A stretch of DNA of 64,000 nt, taken from assembly GCF_005818865.1 (NCBI RefSeq), contig NZ_VBRY01000004.1:1-64000 (forward strand). The letters run 5' to 3'. Position numbers and translations under genes: made by a program. This DNA is from Mariprofundus erugo (lineage in GTDB: Bacteria; Pseudomonadota; Zetaproteobacteria; Mariprofundales; Mariprofundaceae). The notes under the pieces were generated by a model, which saw only the letters and a list, made by a program, of their open reading frames with translations, made no database searches and had not been told where the DNA came from. Below, piece after piece: positions 18,802 to 27,102 of the stretch. Positions within the stretch are counted from its first letter, which is position 1; every line of letters begins with the position of its first letter.

Positions 18802-18999
18802 TCACAGCCCCCAGCGTTTTTTACTCAGTGAGAAAAGAAATTTGCGGCGTTTGTCCGGTGGCATGCTGCGCAGGGCGGCAAGGTATACCGCTTCCTCTTC
18901 GGTATGAGATTCGGCAAGCATACAGGCTTGCCGCTGACCATCCGCGTTCAGGCTGTTGAACAGCATCAAAGCTTCAGTACTGAGGTTTTCAGGGTTCAA
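18802..18999 (-). CDS. Small hypothetical protein downstream of ppk2
   Basis: The 65-residue frame starts with a TTG codon 18 bases after the ppk2 stop and ends with a basic tail (KRRKFLFSLSKKRWGL). It looks helical and protein-like (LSTEALMLFNSLNADGQR, HTEEEAVYLAAL), and it could be co-transcribed with ppk2. The Shine-Dalgarno (GGAG) is rather far upstream. No family is recognised; a chance frame is possible. Confidence 0.45.
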   Translation of the reverse strand: MNPENLSTEALMLFNSLNADGQRQACMLAESHTEEEAVYLAALRSMPPDKRRKFLFSLSKKRWGL

Positions 19000-19017
19000 T
19001 CGGGTACCGCTGCTCCA

Positions 19018-19806
19018 CTAAAACCGTTCCGGCACGAATGTCTGGGTATCAATGGCAGGTCGCTGATAATCACCCTGCTTCACTCGTTCCGGCAGCACAA
19101 TCGGCTCAGGTGTTGAGGCCTCATAGGGAATGGCATCCAGGATATGGCTCAGGCAGTTGAGGCGAGCCCTTTTTTTATCGTCGGCCTCGACCACATACCA
19201 GGGTGCTTCCGGTATATCCGTGTAAAAGAACATCTGATCTTTCGCCTTCGAGTACTCTACCCAGCGATTGCGGGACTCCAGATCCATCGGGCTCAACTTC
19301 CAGTGTTTGGTAGAATCATTCGCCCGTTTCTGGAACCGTTTTTCCTGCTCCTCATCGCTGACGGAAAACCAGTATTTCAATACCAGTATACCGGAGCGAA
19401 CCAGCATACGCTCAAACTCCGGGCAGGAGCGGAGAAATTCGCGATATTCATCATCAGTGCAGAAACCCATGACCCGCTCAACACCGGCCCGGTTATACCA
19501 GCTGCGATCAAAAATCACGATTTCACCGGCTGCAGGGAAATGCTGCACATAACGCTGATAATACCACTGGGTCTTTTCACGATTCGATGGGGCAGGAAGC
19601 GCAACCACATTACATCCGCGCGGATTTAGCGGCTCAATCAACCGTTTGATCGTGCCACCTTTGCCAGCTGCATCACGACCTTCAAAGATGATCATGACAC
19701 GCAGACCGTTCTCCTTGATCCAGCACTGCCACTTGACCAGCTCGCTATAAATATCCGATAGCGCCTTGTTATAGTCTGCTCGAGAAAGCTTGACCCGTTT
19801 ACTCAT
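19018..19806 (-). CDS. ppk2: Polyphosphate kinase 2
   Basis: The 262-residue enzyme belongs to the PPK2 family, which uses polyphosphate to phosphorylate nucleoside diphosphates (or monophosphates in some subfamilies). Seen motifs are the Walker A-like FEGRDAAGKGGTIKR, DRSWYNRAGVERVMGF (Walker B and lid region) and LSPMDLESRNRW. Length and the start MSKRVKLSRADY fit the one-domain type. The ATG at 19806 is preceded by GGAGGAG; an upstream extension would run across the divergent mntP promoter region. A small gene may follow in the same transcript. Confidence 0.93.
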   Translation of the reverse strand: MSKRVKLSRADYNKALSDIYSELVKWQCWIKENGLRVMIIFEGRDAAGKGGTIKRLIEPLNPRGCNVVALPAPSNREKTQWYYQRYVQHFPAAGEIVIFDRSWYNRAGVERVMGFCTDDEYREFLRSCPEFERMLVRSGILVLKYWFSVSDEEQEKRFQKRANDSTKHWKLSPMDLESRNRWVEYSKAKDQMFFYTDIPEAPWYVVEADDKKRARLNCLSHILDAIPYEASTPEPIVLPERVKQGDYQRPAIDTQTFVPERF

Positions 19807-19954
19807 AACTCCTCCTCCCGTCCGGATATCATAACACCGTGCCCCTAAAACACCAAAGAGGCAATCCACATTTATCGGGTCTGTCTGTTTCAGCATGCAA
19901 ATCACCGGATCTGCAACTAACATGCGCCACCGCAGAAAAGGGGGAAGTTGAATA

Positions 19955-20497
19955 ATGATTGAGGTAATCTTGCTGGCCGTGGCCCTGTCGATGGATGCCT
20001 TTGCTGTATCGATCGGTCTCGGAGCGAAAACAGACCAAAAAAGTGCAGGCAAACTTGCGATCCAGGCAGGCCTCTGGTTCGGCCTGTTTCAGGGCATCAT
20101 GCCATTGATCGGTTATCTGGCTGGTCACGGACTGCTTGGCTGGGTTGAGGCCTGGGCTTCGTGGATTGCATTTGCGTTGCTGTTGCTGATTGGTGGCAAG
20201 ATGGTATTTGAATCTTTTTCCGAAGGCGTCGAGGAGGAGATCGCCATCATTACCCACAGGGTGATGATGATGCTGGCCATCGCCACCAGTATCGATGCGA
20301 TGGCGGCAGGGTTTACTCTGACTCTGCTGGATGTAAATGCCTGGCTTGCCTGTCTGATCATTGCAGCCACCACGTTCATGTTCAGCTGGGCCGGAGTCTA
20401 TATCGGTCAGCGCAGTGGTACCTGGCTTGAAAGCAAAGCCGAGCTCTTCGGCGGAATCGTGCTGATTCTGATCGGCTTCAAAATGCTCCTGTTTTAG
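19955..20497 (+). CDS. mntP: Manganese efflux pump MntP
   Basis: The 180-residue inner-membrane protein has about six transmembrane helices made of two internal repeats. The paired acidic motifs [12 protein letters not shown] in helix 1 and [11 protein letters not shown] in helix 4 define the MntP (DUF204) family that exports Mn2+. The ATG has GGGGGAAG upstream. I looked at the 148-base leader for a yybP-ykoY Mn riboswitch and did not recognise one. The gene ends overlapping by 4 bases the stop of the convergent gene. Confidence 0.93.
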   Translation: MIEVILLAVALSMDAFAVSIGLGAKTDQKSAGKLAIQAGLWFGLFQGIMPLIGYLAGHGLLGWVEAWASWIAFALLLLIGGKMVFESFSEGVEEEIAIITHRVMMMLAIATSIDAMAAGFTLTLLDVNAWLACLIIAATTFMFSWAGVYIGQRSGTWLESKAELFGGIVLILIGFKMLLF

Positions 20498-21069
20498 GGC
20501 CTGTTCACATCGATACGATCCACTGCCGCATGCACCATCCGGCTGCAATCGGGACAGCATGCAGAGATCAATACAGGCATCCTTTCCGCTTCAAACAAGC
20601 GCAGCTGATTTGTCACCTGTTCAACCTCCAGCCACTTTTCATCCAGCCGGATTTTTTTACAGAAACTGCAGATCGGCAGGTGGTGATCGGAAAGATCGTT
20701 GTCGGCCCGTAACAGTTGCATGCATTCGCGGTGTTCGCTCCACAGCAAGCGGCTGTTGAACTCAACCCTGCCATCTGCGAGCCGGTGCACCTCAAGCCTG
20801 ATCAGGCGGCGCATGGATGAGCTATCGCAGCGGATGGAAAGAACGATGCTCTCTCCGGATGCCCTGACTGCATCAATGACAAGCTGATAGAGGCAGGCAG
20901 TCTCTGCATCAAAGCACGAGAGCAGCGGGCGACCAATCAGCTGAGCAGGTGTACAGCGTTCATCCGCACCATTCAGGTTGGTGAAATCAAGCCAGTTCTC
21001 ACTCAATGCACAGATGCGGTTCTGTGCATCAATCTGATAAACAAGCATTTGCTCGCCGGTTAACACCAT
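20494..21069 (-). CDS. PAS-like sensor protein with C-terminal cysteine cluster
   Basis: The 191-residue protein begins with a PAS-like fold ([33 protein letters not shown]). It ends in a cysteine module: [20 protein letters not shown], then ACCPDC. This CxxCKKIR...CPDC module is often seen at the C-terminus of PAS proteins and response regulators, where it may bind a metal. No output domain is present, so it probably works through a partner. The ATG at 21069 has GGAGGAG just upstream. It is divergent from the GNAT-C39 gene and convergent with mntP. Confidence 0.7.
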   Translation of the reverse strand: MVLTGEQMLVYQIDAQNRICALSENWLDFTNLNGADERCTPAQLIGRPLLSCFDAETACLYQLVIDAVRASGESIVLSIRCDSSSMRRLIRLEVHRLADGRVEFNSRLLWSEHRECMQLLRADNDLSDHHLPICSFCKKIRLDEKWLEVEQVTNQLRLFEAERMPVLISACCPDCSRMVHAAVDRIDVNRP

Positions 21070-21196
21070 CACTCCTCCAGTCGATACGACAGGGGCAATC
21101 CTGCAATGATCACTGACTCTGATATTGCAGTCTCTGGCAGAGTTGGTCAATTACATTTATAATCCATTTCCATATGGCCCAGCCATTTCTTCCGGG

Positions 21197-22300
21197 ATGA
21201 TTCGTCCAGCCTTAGCCGCAGATTTGCCGGCACTGATCACTATTGAAAAGCGCTGCTTTGATGCGGATCGCATCTCCGAGCGCAGCTTCCATCATCTGTT
21301 AACCCGTGCGAATGCCCTGACCCTGATCGAGGAGAAGCGGGGAACCATACGCGGTTATGTAATGCTGTTGTTTCACCGCAACACCTCGATCACCCGCATG
21401 TATTCCCTGGCCGTTGATCCGTTATGGCGCGGGAAGGGGATCGCTCATGCACTGATTGCGGCCGCAGAAGCGAAAGCCCTCGATCGGGGCATGGTATCCA
21501 TGCGCCTTGAGGTGCGCGTTGATAACAGCGGTGCCCAGGCACTGTATCGAAAGCTTGGCTACCGGCCGTTTGCAACTGTCAGCCAATATTATGAAGACGA
21601 TGCTGACGCATTGCGGCTTGAAAAAGAGCTCGCTCCCCATCTTTCCGCAAAAAAGTCGCCCGTCCCGTTTTACGCCCAGACCCTGGAATTCACCTGCGGG
21701 CCTGCATGCCTGATGATGGCCATGAAGGCGTTGTCGCCAAAAATGAAGCTGAATCGCACCCTTGAGCTCAGACTCTGGCGCGAAGCAACCAGTATCTTCA
21801 TGACCTCCGGTCATGGCGGCTGCAGCCCTTACGGCCTTGCACTCTCCGCCCGCCAGCGTGGATATCAGGTGACACTCTATGTACGCAGGGACCCGGAGAT
21901 GTTTGTCGACTCCGTGCGCAATGATGAAAAGCGCGAGGTCATCCGGCTGGTGCAGAAAGATTTTATTCAGGAGATAGGGCGCTCCGATATTCAGGTGCGT
22001 GAAAGAGCCATCACCATTGCAGAGATGGAAAAGCGTTTTCGCGCCGGTGCCATCCCGATTGTGCTGGTCAGCTCCTATCGCCTGACCGGTGACAAATCTC
22101 CTCACTGGGTCGTAATTACCGGCTTTGATGAGCACTTTATTTATATCAATGAACCGTTTGTTGATCGGGATGACGGGGAGACCGAAACCACCTGTATCGG
22201 CATCCCCATTTCCCGGAGCGAATTTGAGCGCATGACCCGGTATGGCAAAAACCGGCAATACGCAGCCGTGCTACTGAAAAGGATGGAATCAACATCATGA
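21197..22300 (+). CDS. GNAT acetyltransferase fused to a peptidase C39-like domain
   Basis: The 367-residue protein has an N-terminal GNAT domain of RimI type (IRPALAADLPALITIEKRCF, then SLAVDPLWRGKGIAHALI and VRVDNSGAQALYRKLGY). Its second half resembles C39-like papain-fold peptidases: the nucleophile region VPFYAQTLEFTCGPACLMMA, a GHGGCSPYG segment and the HWVVITGFDE active-site His. The two-domain form is known and is usually paired with a RimK-like ligase, as here, where the stop overlaps the next start by 4 bases. The predicted role is making or trimming a peptide or modified protein; the substrate is unknown. The start at 21197 begins the GNAT domain but has only a weak Shine-Dalgarno. 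Confidence 0.85.
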   Translation: MIRPALAADLPALITIEKRCFDADRISERSFHHLLTRANALTLIEEKRGTIRGYVMLLFHRNTSITRMYSLAVDPLWRGKGIAHALIAAAEAKALDRGMVSMRLEVRVDNSGAQALYRKLGYRPFATVSQYYEDDADALRLEKELAPHLSAKKSPVPFYAQTLEFTCGPACLMMAMKALSPKMKLNRTLELRLWREATSIFMTSGHGGCSPYGLALSARQRGYQVTLYVRRDPEMFVDSVRNDEKREVIRLVQKDFIQEIGRSDIQVRERAITIAEMEKRFRAGAIPIVLVSSYRLTGDKSPHWVVITGFDEHFIYINEPFVDRDDGETETTCIGIPISRSEFERMTRYGKNRQYAAVLLKRMESTS

Positions 22301-23790
22301 ATCTGAACCCGCGTTACACCATTGTTGTGGATCGCGCATCTGACTGGAAGTGGGAGATCGATGGCCTGCGCATTCTGGAAGCGGATGAATATCTGACCCA
22401 CTGGAGTCGGCCGAAAAAACGCCCCATTCGCATCATCAACCTCTGCCGGCGCTACAGCTATCTGAGCGGTGGCTATTACTGCTCTCTGCTGGCGGAGGCC
22501 CGTAACGATCTGCCGATGCCAACGGTGGCGGATATTCTCGATCTCTCCCGTCGCAGTCTGTATGCCTTTGCGCTGCCCGAGCTCAACCAGCGTATGAATA
22601 ATACATTCCAGCGCCTGGCTGAACCGCCGGAGAGCGATTTCACCCTTTATATCTTCTTCGGTCAGGCCAGTGACAGCCGCTTTCACCGCCTGGCCAACGA
22701 GATTTTTGATATCTTCCGCTATCCGCTGATCAAGGTGCGTATTGCTGTGGGTGCAAACAGAGCCATCAAATCCATCACCCCTCTGGGGCTGGACAAGGTG
22801 GTGAAGGATAATCTGGCCACGTTCTTCGAGCAGAGTATCCGCCACTATACACGCCTGCCGGAACGCCGGCGCAGCAGCCGCAAACATGCGCTTTACGATC
22901 TGGCTATCCTTGCTAATCCGGGCGAACAATTGCCACCGTCGGATGCCGATGCACTTCAACGGTTTGTCAAAGCAGGAAAAGCACTGCGCATGGATGTCGA
23001 GATCATTCAGGCACGTGACTATCATCGTATCCCCGAATTTGACGGGCTGTTTTTACGCGAAACAACGGCACTGGATAACCACACCTTCCGTTTTGCCCGT
23101 AAGGCCGAGGCAGAAGGGCTGCCTGTCATCGATGATTCCAAATCAATCCTGCGTTGTACCAACAAGGTCTATATGTGGGAGCGTTTAAGTAACCATCAGC
23201 TGCCAACGCCGCATACCATTCCGCTCAATCGGGCAGTGTTCGATGAGCAGGTTATCACCATGCTGGAAGAACAGCTTGGTTATCCGATGGTATTGAAAAT
23301 ACCCGATGGCTGCTTCTCGCGTGGCATGTTCAAGGCGGCCAACAGGGGGCAGGTAAGGGATGCTGCCGCCAGCCTGTTTGCCAACTCTCGCCTGATCCTG
23401 GCACAGGAGTTTATGTATACCGCCTACGACTGGCGTATCGGCATTTTAAACGGCAAGCCGCTTTTTGCCTGTAAATATAAAGCATCAAGAGGGCACTGGC
23501 AGATCGTCAACCACAAGGATGACGGCAGTGTGGTGGCCGGAGGTTTCCAGACGCTGGCGGTTGAGGATGCGCCCGAACACGTGGTCAGCCTGGCCACAAA
23601 GGCAGCGGCCTTAATCGGAAACAGCCTCTACGGGGTAGACCTGAAAGAGAATGATCGGGGCGTATTCGTCATCGAGATCAATGATAATCCGAATGTGGAT
23701 CACGGTGTTGAGGATAAGGTACTCAAGGGCGAGCTTTACACGGAGATCATGCGTGAATTTATCCGGCGGATTGATGCTTCCCGTTTGTAA
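22297..23790 (+). CDS. RimK-like ATP-grasp ligase with N-terminal RLAN-type domain
   Basis: The 497-residue protein has an N-terminal domain of about 200 residues (RRYSYLSGGYYCSLLAEARN, typical of the RimK-like ligase N-terminal RLAN domain). A C-terminal ATP-grasp domain of the RimK/amidoligase group follows, with YPMVLKIPDGCFSRGMFK, AQEFMYTAYDWRIGIL and the metal-binding VIEINDNPNVDHGVED. Such enzymes use ATP to join an amino acid to a carboxylate. It overlaps the GNAT-C39 gene by 4 bases, so the two are translationally coupled. This pairing is described in comparative work on peptide-synthesising amidoligases. The substrate and product are unknown. Confidence 0.87.
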   Translation: MNLNPRYTIVVDRASDWKWEIDGLRILEADEYLTHWSRPKKRPIRIINLCRRYSYLSGGYYCSLLAEARNDLPMPTVADILDLSRRSLYAFALPELNQRMNNTFQRLAEPPESDFTLYIFFGQASDSRFHRLANEIFDIFRYPLIKVRIAVGANRAIKSITPLGLDKVVKDNLATFFEQSIRHYTRLPERRRSSRKHALYDLAILANPGEQLPPSDADALQRFVKAGKALRMDVEIIQARDYHRIPEFDGLFLRETTALDNHTFRFARKAEAEGLPVIDDSKSILRCTNKVYMWERLSNHQLPTPHTIPLNRAVFDEQVITMLEEQLGYPMVLKIPDGCFSRGMFKAANRGQVRDAAASLFANSRLILAQEFMYTAYDWRIGILNGKPLFACKYKASRGHWQIVNHKDDGSVVAGGFQTLAVEDAPEHVVSLATKAAALIGNSLYGVDLKENDRGVFVIEINDNPNVDHGVEDKVLKGELYTEIMREFIRRIDASRL

Positions 23791-23846
23791 AGCGCTAACA
23801 GCGCGGATTGCGGGAGAAGGGGAGTGCCCCGCATAAAAACCATGAT

Positions 23847-24977
23847 CTATTCATGACTTACCTTATTTACCTCACCTGAAAGGCCACTCAGCGCCTGGGC
23901 AATACACTGACGGCTGCGAAACAGAAGCATCTGCTGCCAGTCCCGGGTTGCCGGGTAAAAGTGCCGACGAATATCCGCCTTGATGCTCCGTGTGTGCGGT
24001 GCATGCCAGTCCGGCTCCCCCTGCCGATGCAACCAGTGATCGGCCCGCAATACCCGGATCATATTTTCAAACGAATAGGTACCGAACTCAAGGGCGATAA
24101 AAACCACCACATCTCCCAGCATCTGCTGCCAGCCGTAATCGGATAAGCCCTCTTTGGCCACTGAGGTGGATGTGCCCATTGCAGGTTCGGTGACCGATGC
24201 ACCATACCACTGACGGGCAAGTCGCACACCGGTACTGTCAGGAGCATGGTCACAGATCGGCTCGCCATAGCCGAACGGCCCGAGACCTGTGTGAAAATCA
24301 AGCACAGCGACACGACGGCGCTGCTTGAGATGGAACTGCTCAACAATCGTCTCAACGGTCCGCCGTGACCATGAGGGCTGGATTCCGCCGTAAAAAAGAC
24401 CATCGGCATGGGTGAACTGGCCGGCGGAAAGGGCGGATTCATAGGCTTCCCGACCAAAATAGTCGGCGTATTCGCTCAGGCGGAGATCAGCAGCAGCAAG
24501 CGCACGCTCATCAAGGTCATGTGGTACGATGGCATCAGCCAGCTGGCAGTAGCCGTGATTTTCCGGCAACGGGCGCGAGAAATCGATAAAGTTTCGATTC
24601 AGATCAACACCCTCTTCATTCACCCGGCGCAGCCAGGCAAAACCATGAGGATTCAGTGCATGCACCATCAGCACAGCCGTATCATCCGGTACACAGCCAT
24701 GGCGTAACCAGTCAATTTGCGCCGCAGAACCACAAAAGCCTTCCACACCATGTGTAGCTGACAACAGCACCAGTACAGATGTCGCATCCTTAGCGCCACA
24801 CCAGACCACATCAGAGGCCAGCGCCTCACCGGTCGGCCCCGTGAACGGATGCGAATAACTGGTAACCTCGAAGCCGGCCACCTGTGCTGAGGCAAGAAAG
24901 CGGCGGCGAGCATCCGCATAATCGCTGGCAAACACATCGGCATGGAATGGAGCAACAGGCATTGAAACCTGCATCAT
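23847..24977 (-). CDS. M14-like metallopeptidase family protein (DUF2817)
   Basis: The 376-residue protein resembles the DUF2817 group of the zinc carboxypeptidase (M14) superfamily. LLSATHGVEGFCGS gives the HxxE zinc-ligand motif, NPHGFAWLRRVNEEGVDLNR matches the M14 Asn-Arg block, and LDFHTGLGPFG supplies the third His. Members act on amides or peptides, but no substrate is clear. There is no signal peptide, so it is probably cytoplasmic. The start at 24977 (ATGATG) has GAGG eight bases upstream. It converges with the RimK-like gene and stands alone. Confidence 0.82.
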   Translation of the reverse strand: MMQVSMPVAPFHADVFASDYADARRRFLASAQVAGFEVTSYSHPFTGPTGEALASDVVWCGAKDATSVLVLLSATHGVEGFCGSAAQIDWLRHGCVPDDTAVLMVHALNPHGFAWLRRVNEEGVDLNRNFIDFSRPLPENHGYCQLADAIVPHDLDERALAAADLRLSEYADYFGREAYESALSAGQFTHADGLFYGGIQPSWSRRTVETIVEQFHLKQRRRVAVLDFHTGLGPFGYGEPICDHAPDSTGVRLARQWYGASVTEPAMGTSTSVAKEGLSDYGWQQMLGDVVVFIALEFGTYSFENMIRVLRADHWLHRQGEPDWHAPHTRSIKADIRRHFYPATRDWQQMLLFRSRQCIAQALSGLSGEVNKVSHE

Positions 24978-25165
24978 GGTGCAACCTCGCTGAGGAGATA
25001 GTGATGGATTGTGCCATCCGGGCAAACAATCAGAACGCCATCATTTCAATTCAGGACATCTCTCAATTGAGCATCATCCTGCGGCTGACAAAGCCAGGCA
25101 AGGTGCTGCAGCAACAGGCCTTGTAAACTGCCACAGCCCGACAGCATAAGTGTGTGAAAAGGGGG

Positions 25166-25720
25166 CTACTCGGCGGATTGATCCATCAATTCAGGCCATG
25201 CATCACGGACATATTCATACCCGGACCACAATGTCAGGCCGGCAGCAACCCAGAGCAAAACCAGTCCGATTTCATGCATGGAAATGCCCATGACATTGAT
25301 ATGCAGCAGCAGGGTGGCAATGGCGATCATCTGTATGGCCGTCTTCCATTTGGCAATGCGTGATACATGAACCACCGTCGCCCGCTGGGCAAGCCATTCA
25401 CGCAATGCACCAATCGCGATTTCGCGACCAATAATAATAACGGCAAGAACAGCAGGGGCCTGACCGCTGGATACCAGCAGTACCAGTGCCGCCGCAACAA
25501 GCAACTTATCGGCAACAGGGTCAAGAAAGCGCCCGAATGGCGTCTCCTCACCACGAGAGCGGGCAAGATAGCCATCAAACCAGTCGGTAATAGCAGCCAG
25601 CGTAAACAGGATGGCGGATGCCCAGTAACCGGAGCTTCCCGGCAAATAGAATGCCAGTAAAAAGACCGGAATAATAATCACCCGGCCAATGGTTAACTGA
25701 TTGGAAAGCGTCCACTTCAT
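25166..25720 (-). CDS. pgsA: CDP-diacylglycerol-glycerol-3-phosphate 3-phosphatidyltransferase
   Basis: The 184-residue inner-membrane enzyme makes phosphatidylglycerol phosphate from CDP-diacylglycerol and glycerol-3-phosphate. The CDP-alcohol phosphotransferase signature DG-AR-G-D-D is complete: DWFDGYLAR, then PFGRFLDPVADKLL. The N-terminus LSNQLTIGRVIIIPVF is typical of PgsA. About five hydrophobic helices are visible. It is 43 bases downstream of the DUF3467 gene on the same strand. Confidence 0.95.
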   Translation of the reverse strand: MKWTLSNQLTIGRVIIIPVFLLAFYLPGSSGYWASAILFTLAAITDWFDGYLARSRGEETPFGRFLDPVADKLLVAAALVLLVSSGQAPAVLAVIIIGREIAIGALREWLAQRATVVHVSRIAKWKTAIQMIAIATLLLHINVMGISMHEIGLVLLWVAAGLTLWSGYEYVRDAWPELMDQSAE

Positions 25721-25763
25721 ACGGGGCCAGTATCGCTGAAGTTGCCGCCGGGTAAAGGACTGA

Positions 25764-26060
25764 TCAATGCGTTGTCACAGATGAGGGGGTCTTCAGCGGA
25801 GCAACCGTCTTGATTTCGCCATAGGCGGACTCGTAGCGGCTGATATTTTCATTAAGGATCGAGACAATGCGTTTGGCATGTGAAGGAGATACAAGCACGC
25901 GCGCATTGACCAGGCCGACCGGAGGCGTAGCCAGTATAAAATCGAGCACGAACTCTTCACGCGTATGGGTAACAACCATCTGGTTGGCATAAACGCCGCG
26001 CTGAATCTCGGCAGGAAACTGAATCTGCATCTCGTGTTGTGAATCTTCTCTGTCACTCAT
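25764..26060 (-). CDS. DUF3467 family protein
   Basis: The 98-residue protein matches the DUF3467 pattern: YANQMVVTHTREEFVLDFIL, then RVLVSPSHAKRIVSILNENI followed by RYESAYGEI. The function of the family is unknown. Start 26060 was chosen because ATGAGTGA overlaps the mazG stop by 8 bases, indicating translational coupling. It lies in a mazG-DUF3467-pgsA run. Confidence 0.88.
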   Translation of the reverse strand: MSDREDSQHEMQIQFPAEIQRGVYANQMVVTHTREEFVLDFILATPPVGLVNARVLVSPSHAKRIVSILNENISRYESAYGEIKTVAPLKTPSSVTTH

Positions 26061-26853
26061 CGGAGTGCTCCTGTTGTTTTTTGACATCCTGATACAGCGC
26101 TTCCTGCTCATCCAGACTCAGCTGCTCAAGCGATGTTGCATGGATCTGCGCTTCATGCTCCATGCCTCTGAAACGCCGTGCAAATTTCCGGCTGGTTTTC
26201 ATCAGACACAATTCAGCATCAAGATCGAGTTTGCGCGCCAGGTTAGCAAGCGTAAACAACACATCACCGAACTCATCTTCAAGCCGGTCCAGACCGGCCT
26301 GTGTCGTAATTTCATGCTCAAGCTCAGTCATCTCTTCACGCATTTTGGTCATCACATCGGCAGCATATTGCCAGTCAAAGCCGACACGCGCCGCACGCTG
26401 TTGCTGTTTCTGGGCATATTTCAGAGCCGGCAGCGGAGGAATACCATCCATCAGACTGGTACGACCGGTGTGTTCCGCATCTTTCAATGTATCCCACTGG
26501 CGGCTTAAATCAGCAGGGCGCGCATGCTCGAATACATGCGGATGACGATAAATCATCTTGCTTACCAGCGTATCGATGACATCACCGAGATTAAACTGAT
26601 CGGCTTCTTCAGCCAGGTGTGCGTAAAAAACAACCTGCAGCAACAAATCACCAAGTTCGTTCTTAAGCGGGAGCCAGTGCCCCTGATTGGCCTCATCAAC
26701 GGCTTCCAGAACCTCGTGAACCTCTTCAAGGGTATAGCGTCGCAAGGAGTGAAGTGTTTGCTCACGATCCCAGGGACATTCATCCCGAAGAATTTGCATC
26801 AGCGTACGCAACTTATCGTAATAATTATCTTTATCGTGGATACGTTCAGGCAT
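26053..26853 (-). CDS. mazG: Nucleoside triphosphate pyrophosphohydrolase MazG
   Basis: The 266-residue cytoplasmic enzyme hydrolyses NTPs or dNTPs to monophosphate and pyrophosphate, cleaning abnormal nucleotides. It has two MazG domains: the first with CPWDREQTLHSLRRYTLEE and ELGDLLLQVVFYAHLA (EExxE...ExxD metal ligands), the second with EEMTELEHEI and LEDEFGDVLFTLANLA. Length matches E. coli MazG. Start 26853 has GGAAG upstream; 26865 is an alternative. It is the first gene of the run with DUF3467 and pgsA. Confidence 0.95.
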   Translation of the reverse strand: MPERIHDKDNYYDKLRTLMQILRDECPWDREQTLHSLRRYTLEEVHEVLEAVDEANQGHWLPLKNELGDLLLQVVFYAHLAEEADQFNLGDVIDTLVSKMIYRHPHVFEHARPADLSRQWDTLKDAEHTGRTSLMDGIPPLPALKYAQKQQQRAARVGFDWQYAADVMTKMREEMTELEHEITTQAGLDRLEDEFGDVLFTLANLARKLDLDAELCLMKTSRKFARRFRGMEHEAQIHATSLEQLSLDEQEALYQDVKKQQEHSDE

Positions 26854-27102
26854 GGTTACTTCCATAACTTTACATAATATTCATTATGCGACATTGCATA
26901 TTGATTGCTGGCAGAGCTCATACACCTGCCTTCAGCGCTTTTACGAGCAATCCGGCGAGCATGGCCAAAACAGATTTCAAAATCAAATACACGGCCGTCA
27001 GATTGATAGAGTGCGCACACATTTTTGCCACTGCCCCCGGGCTTTGATAGTCTCAGCGGCCGGCGACGCAGCCAGATGCTTTTGCAGTAAAAGGACCCAC
27101 TC

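Noticed and set aside
19807-19954. Manganese (yybP-ykoY) riboswitch upstream of mntP
   Set aside because: No conserved aptamer loops could be recognised in the leader.
19829-20560. 243-residue minus-strand frame opposite mntP
   Set aside because: Antisense to a membrane protein that is clearly conserved; its composition is typical of a shadow frame.
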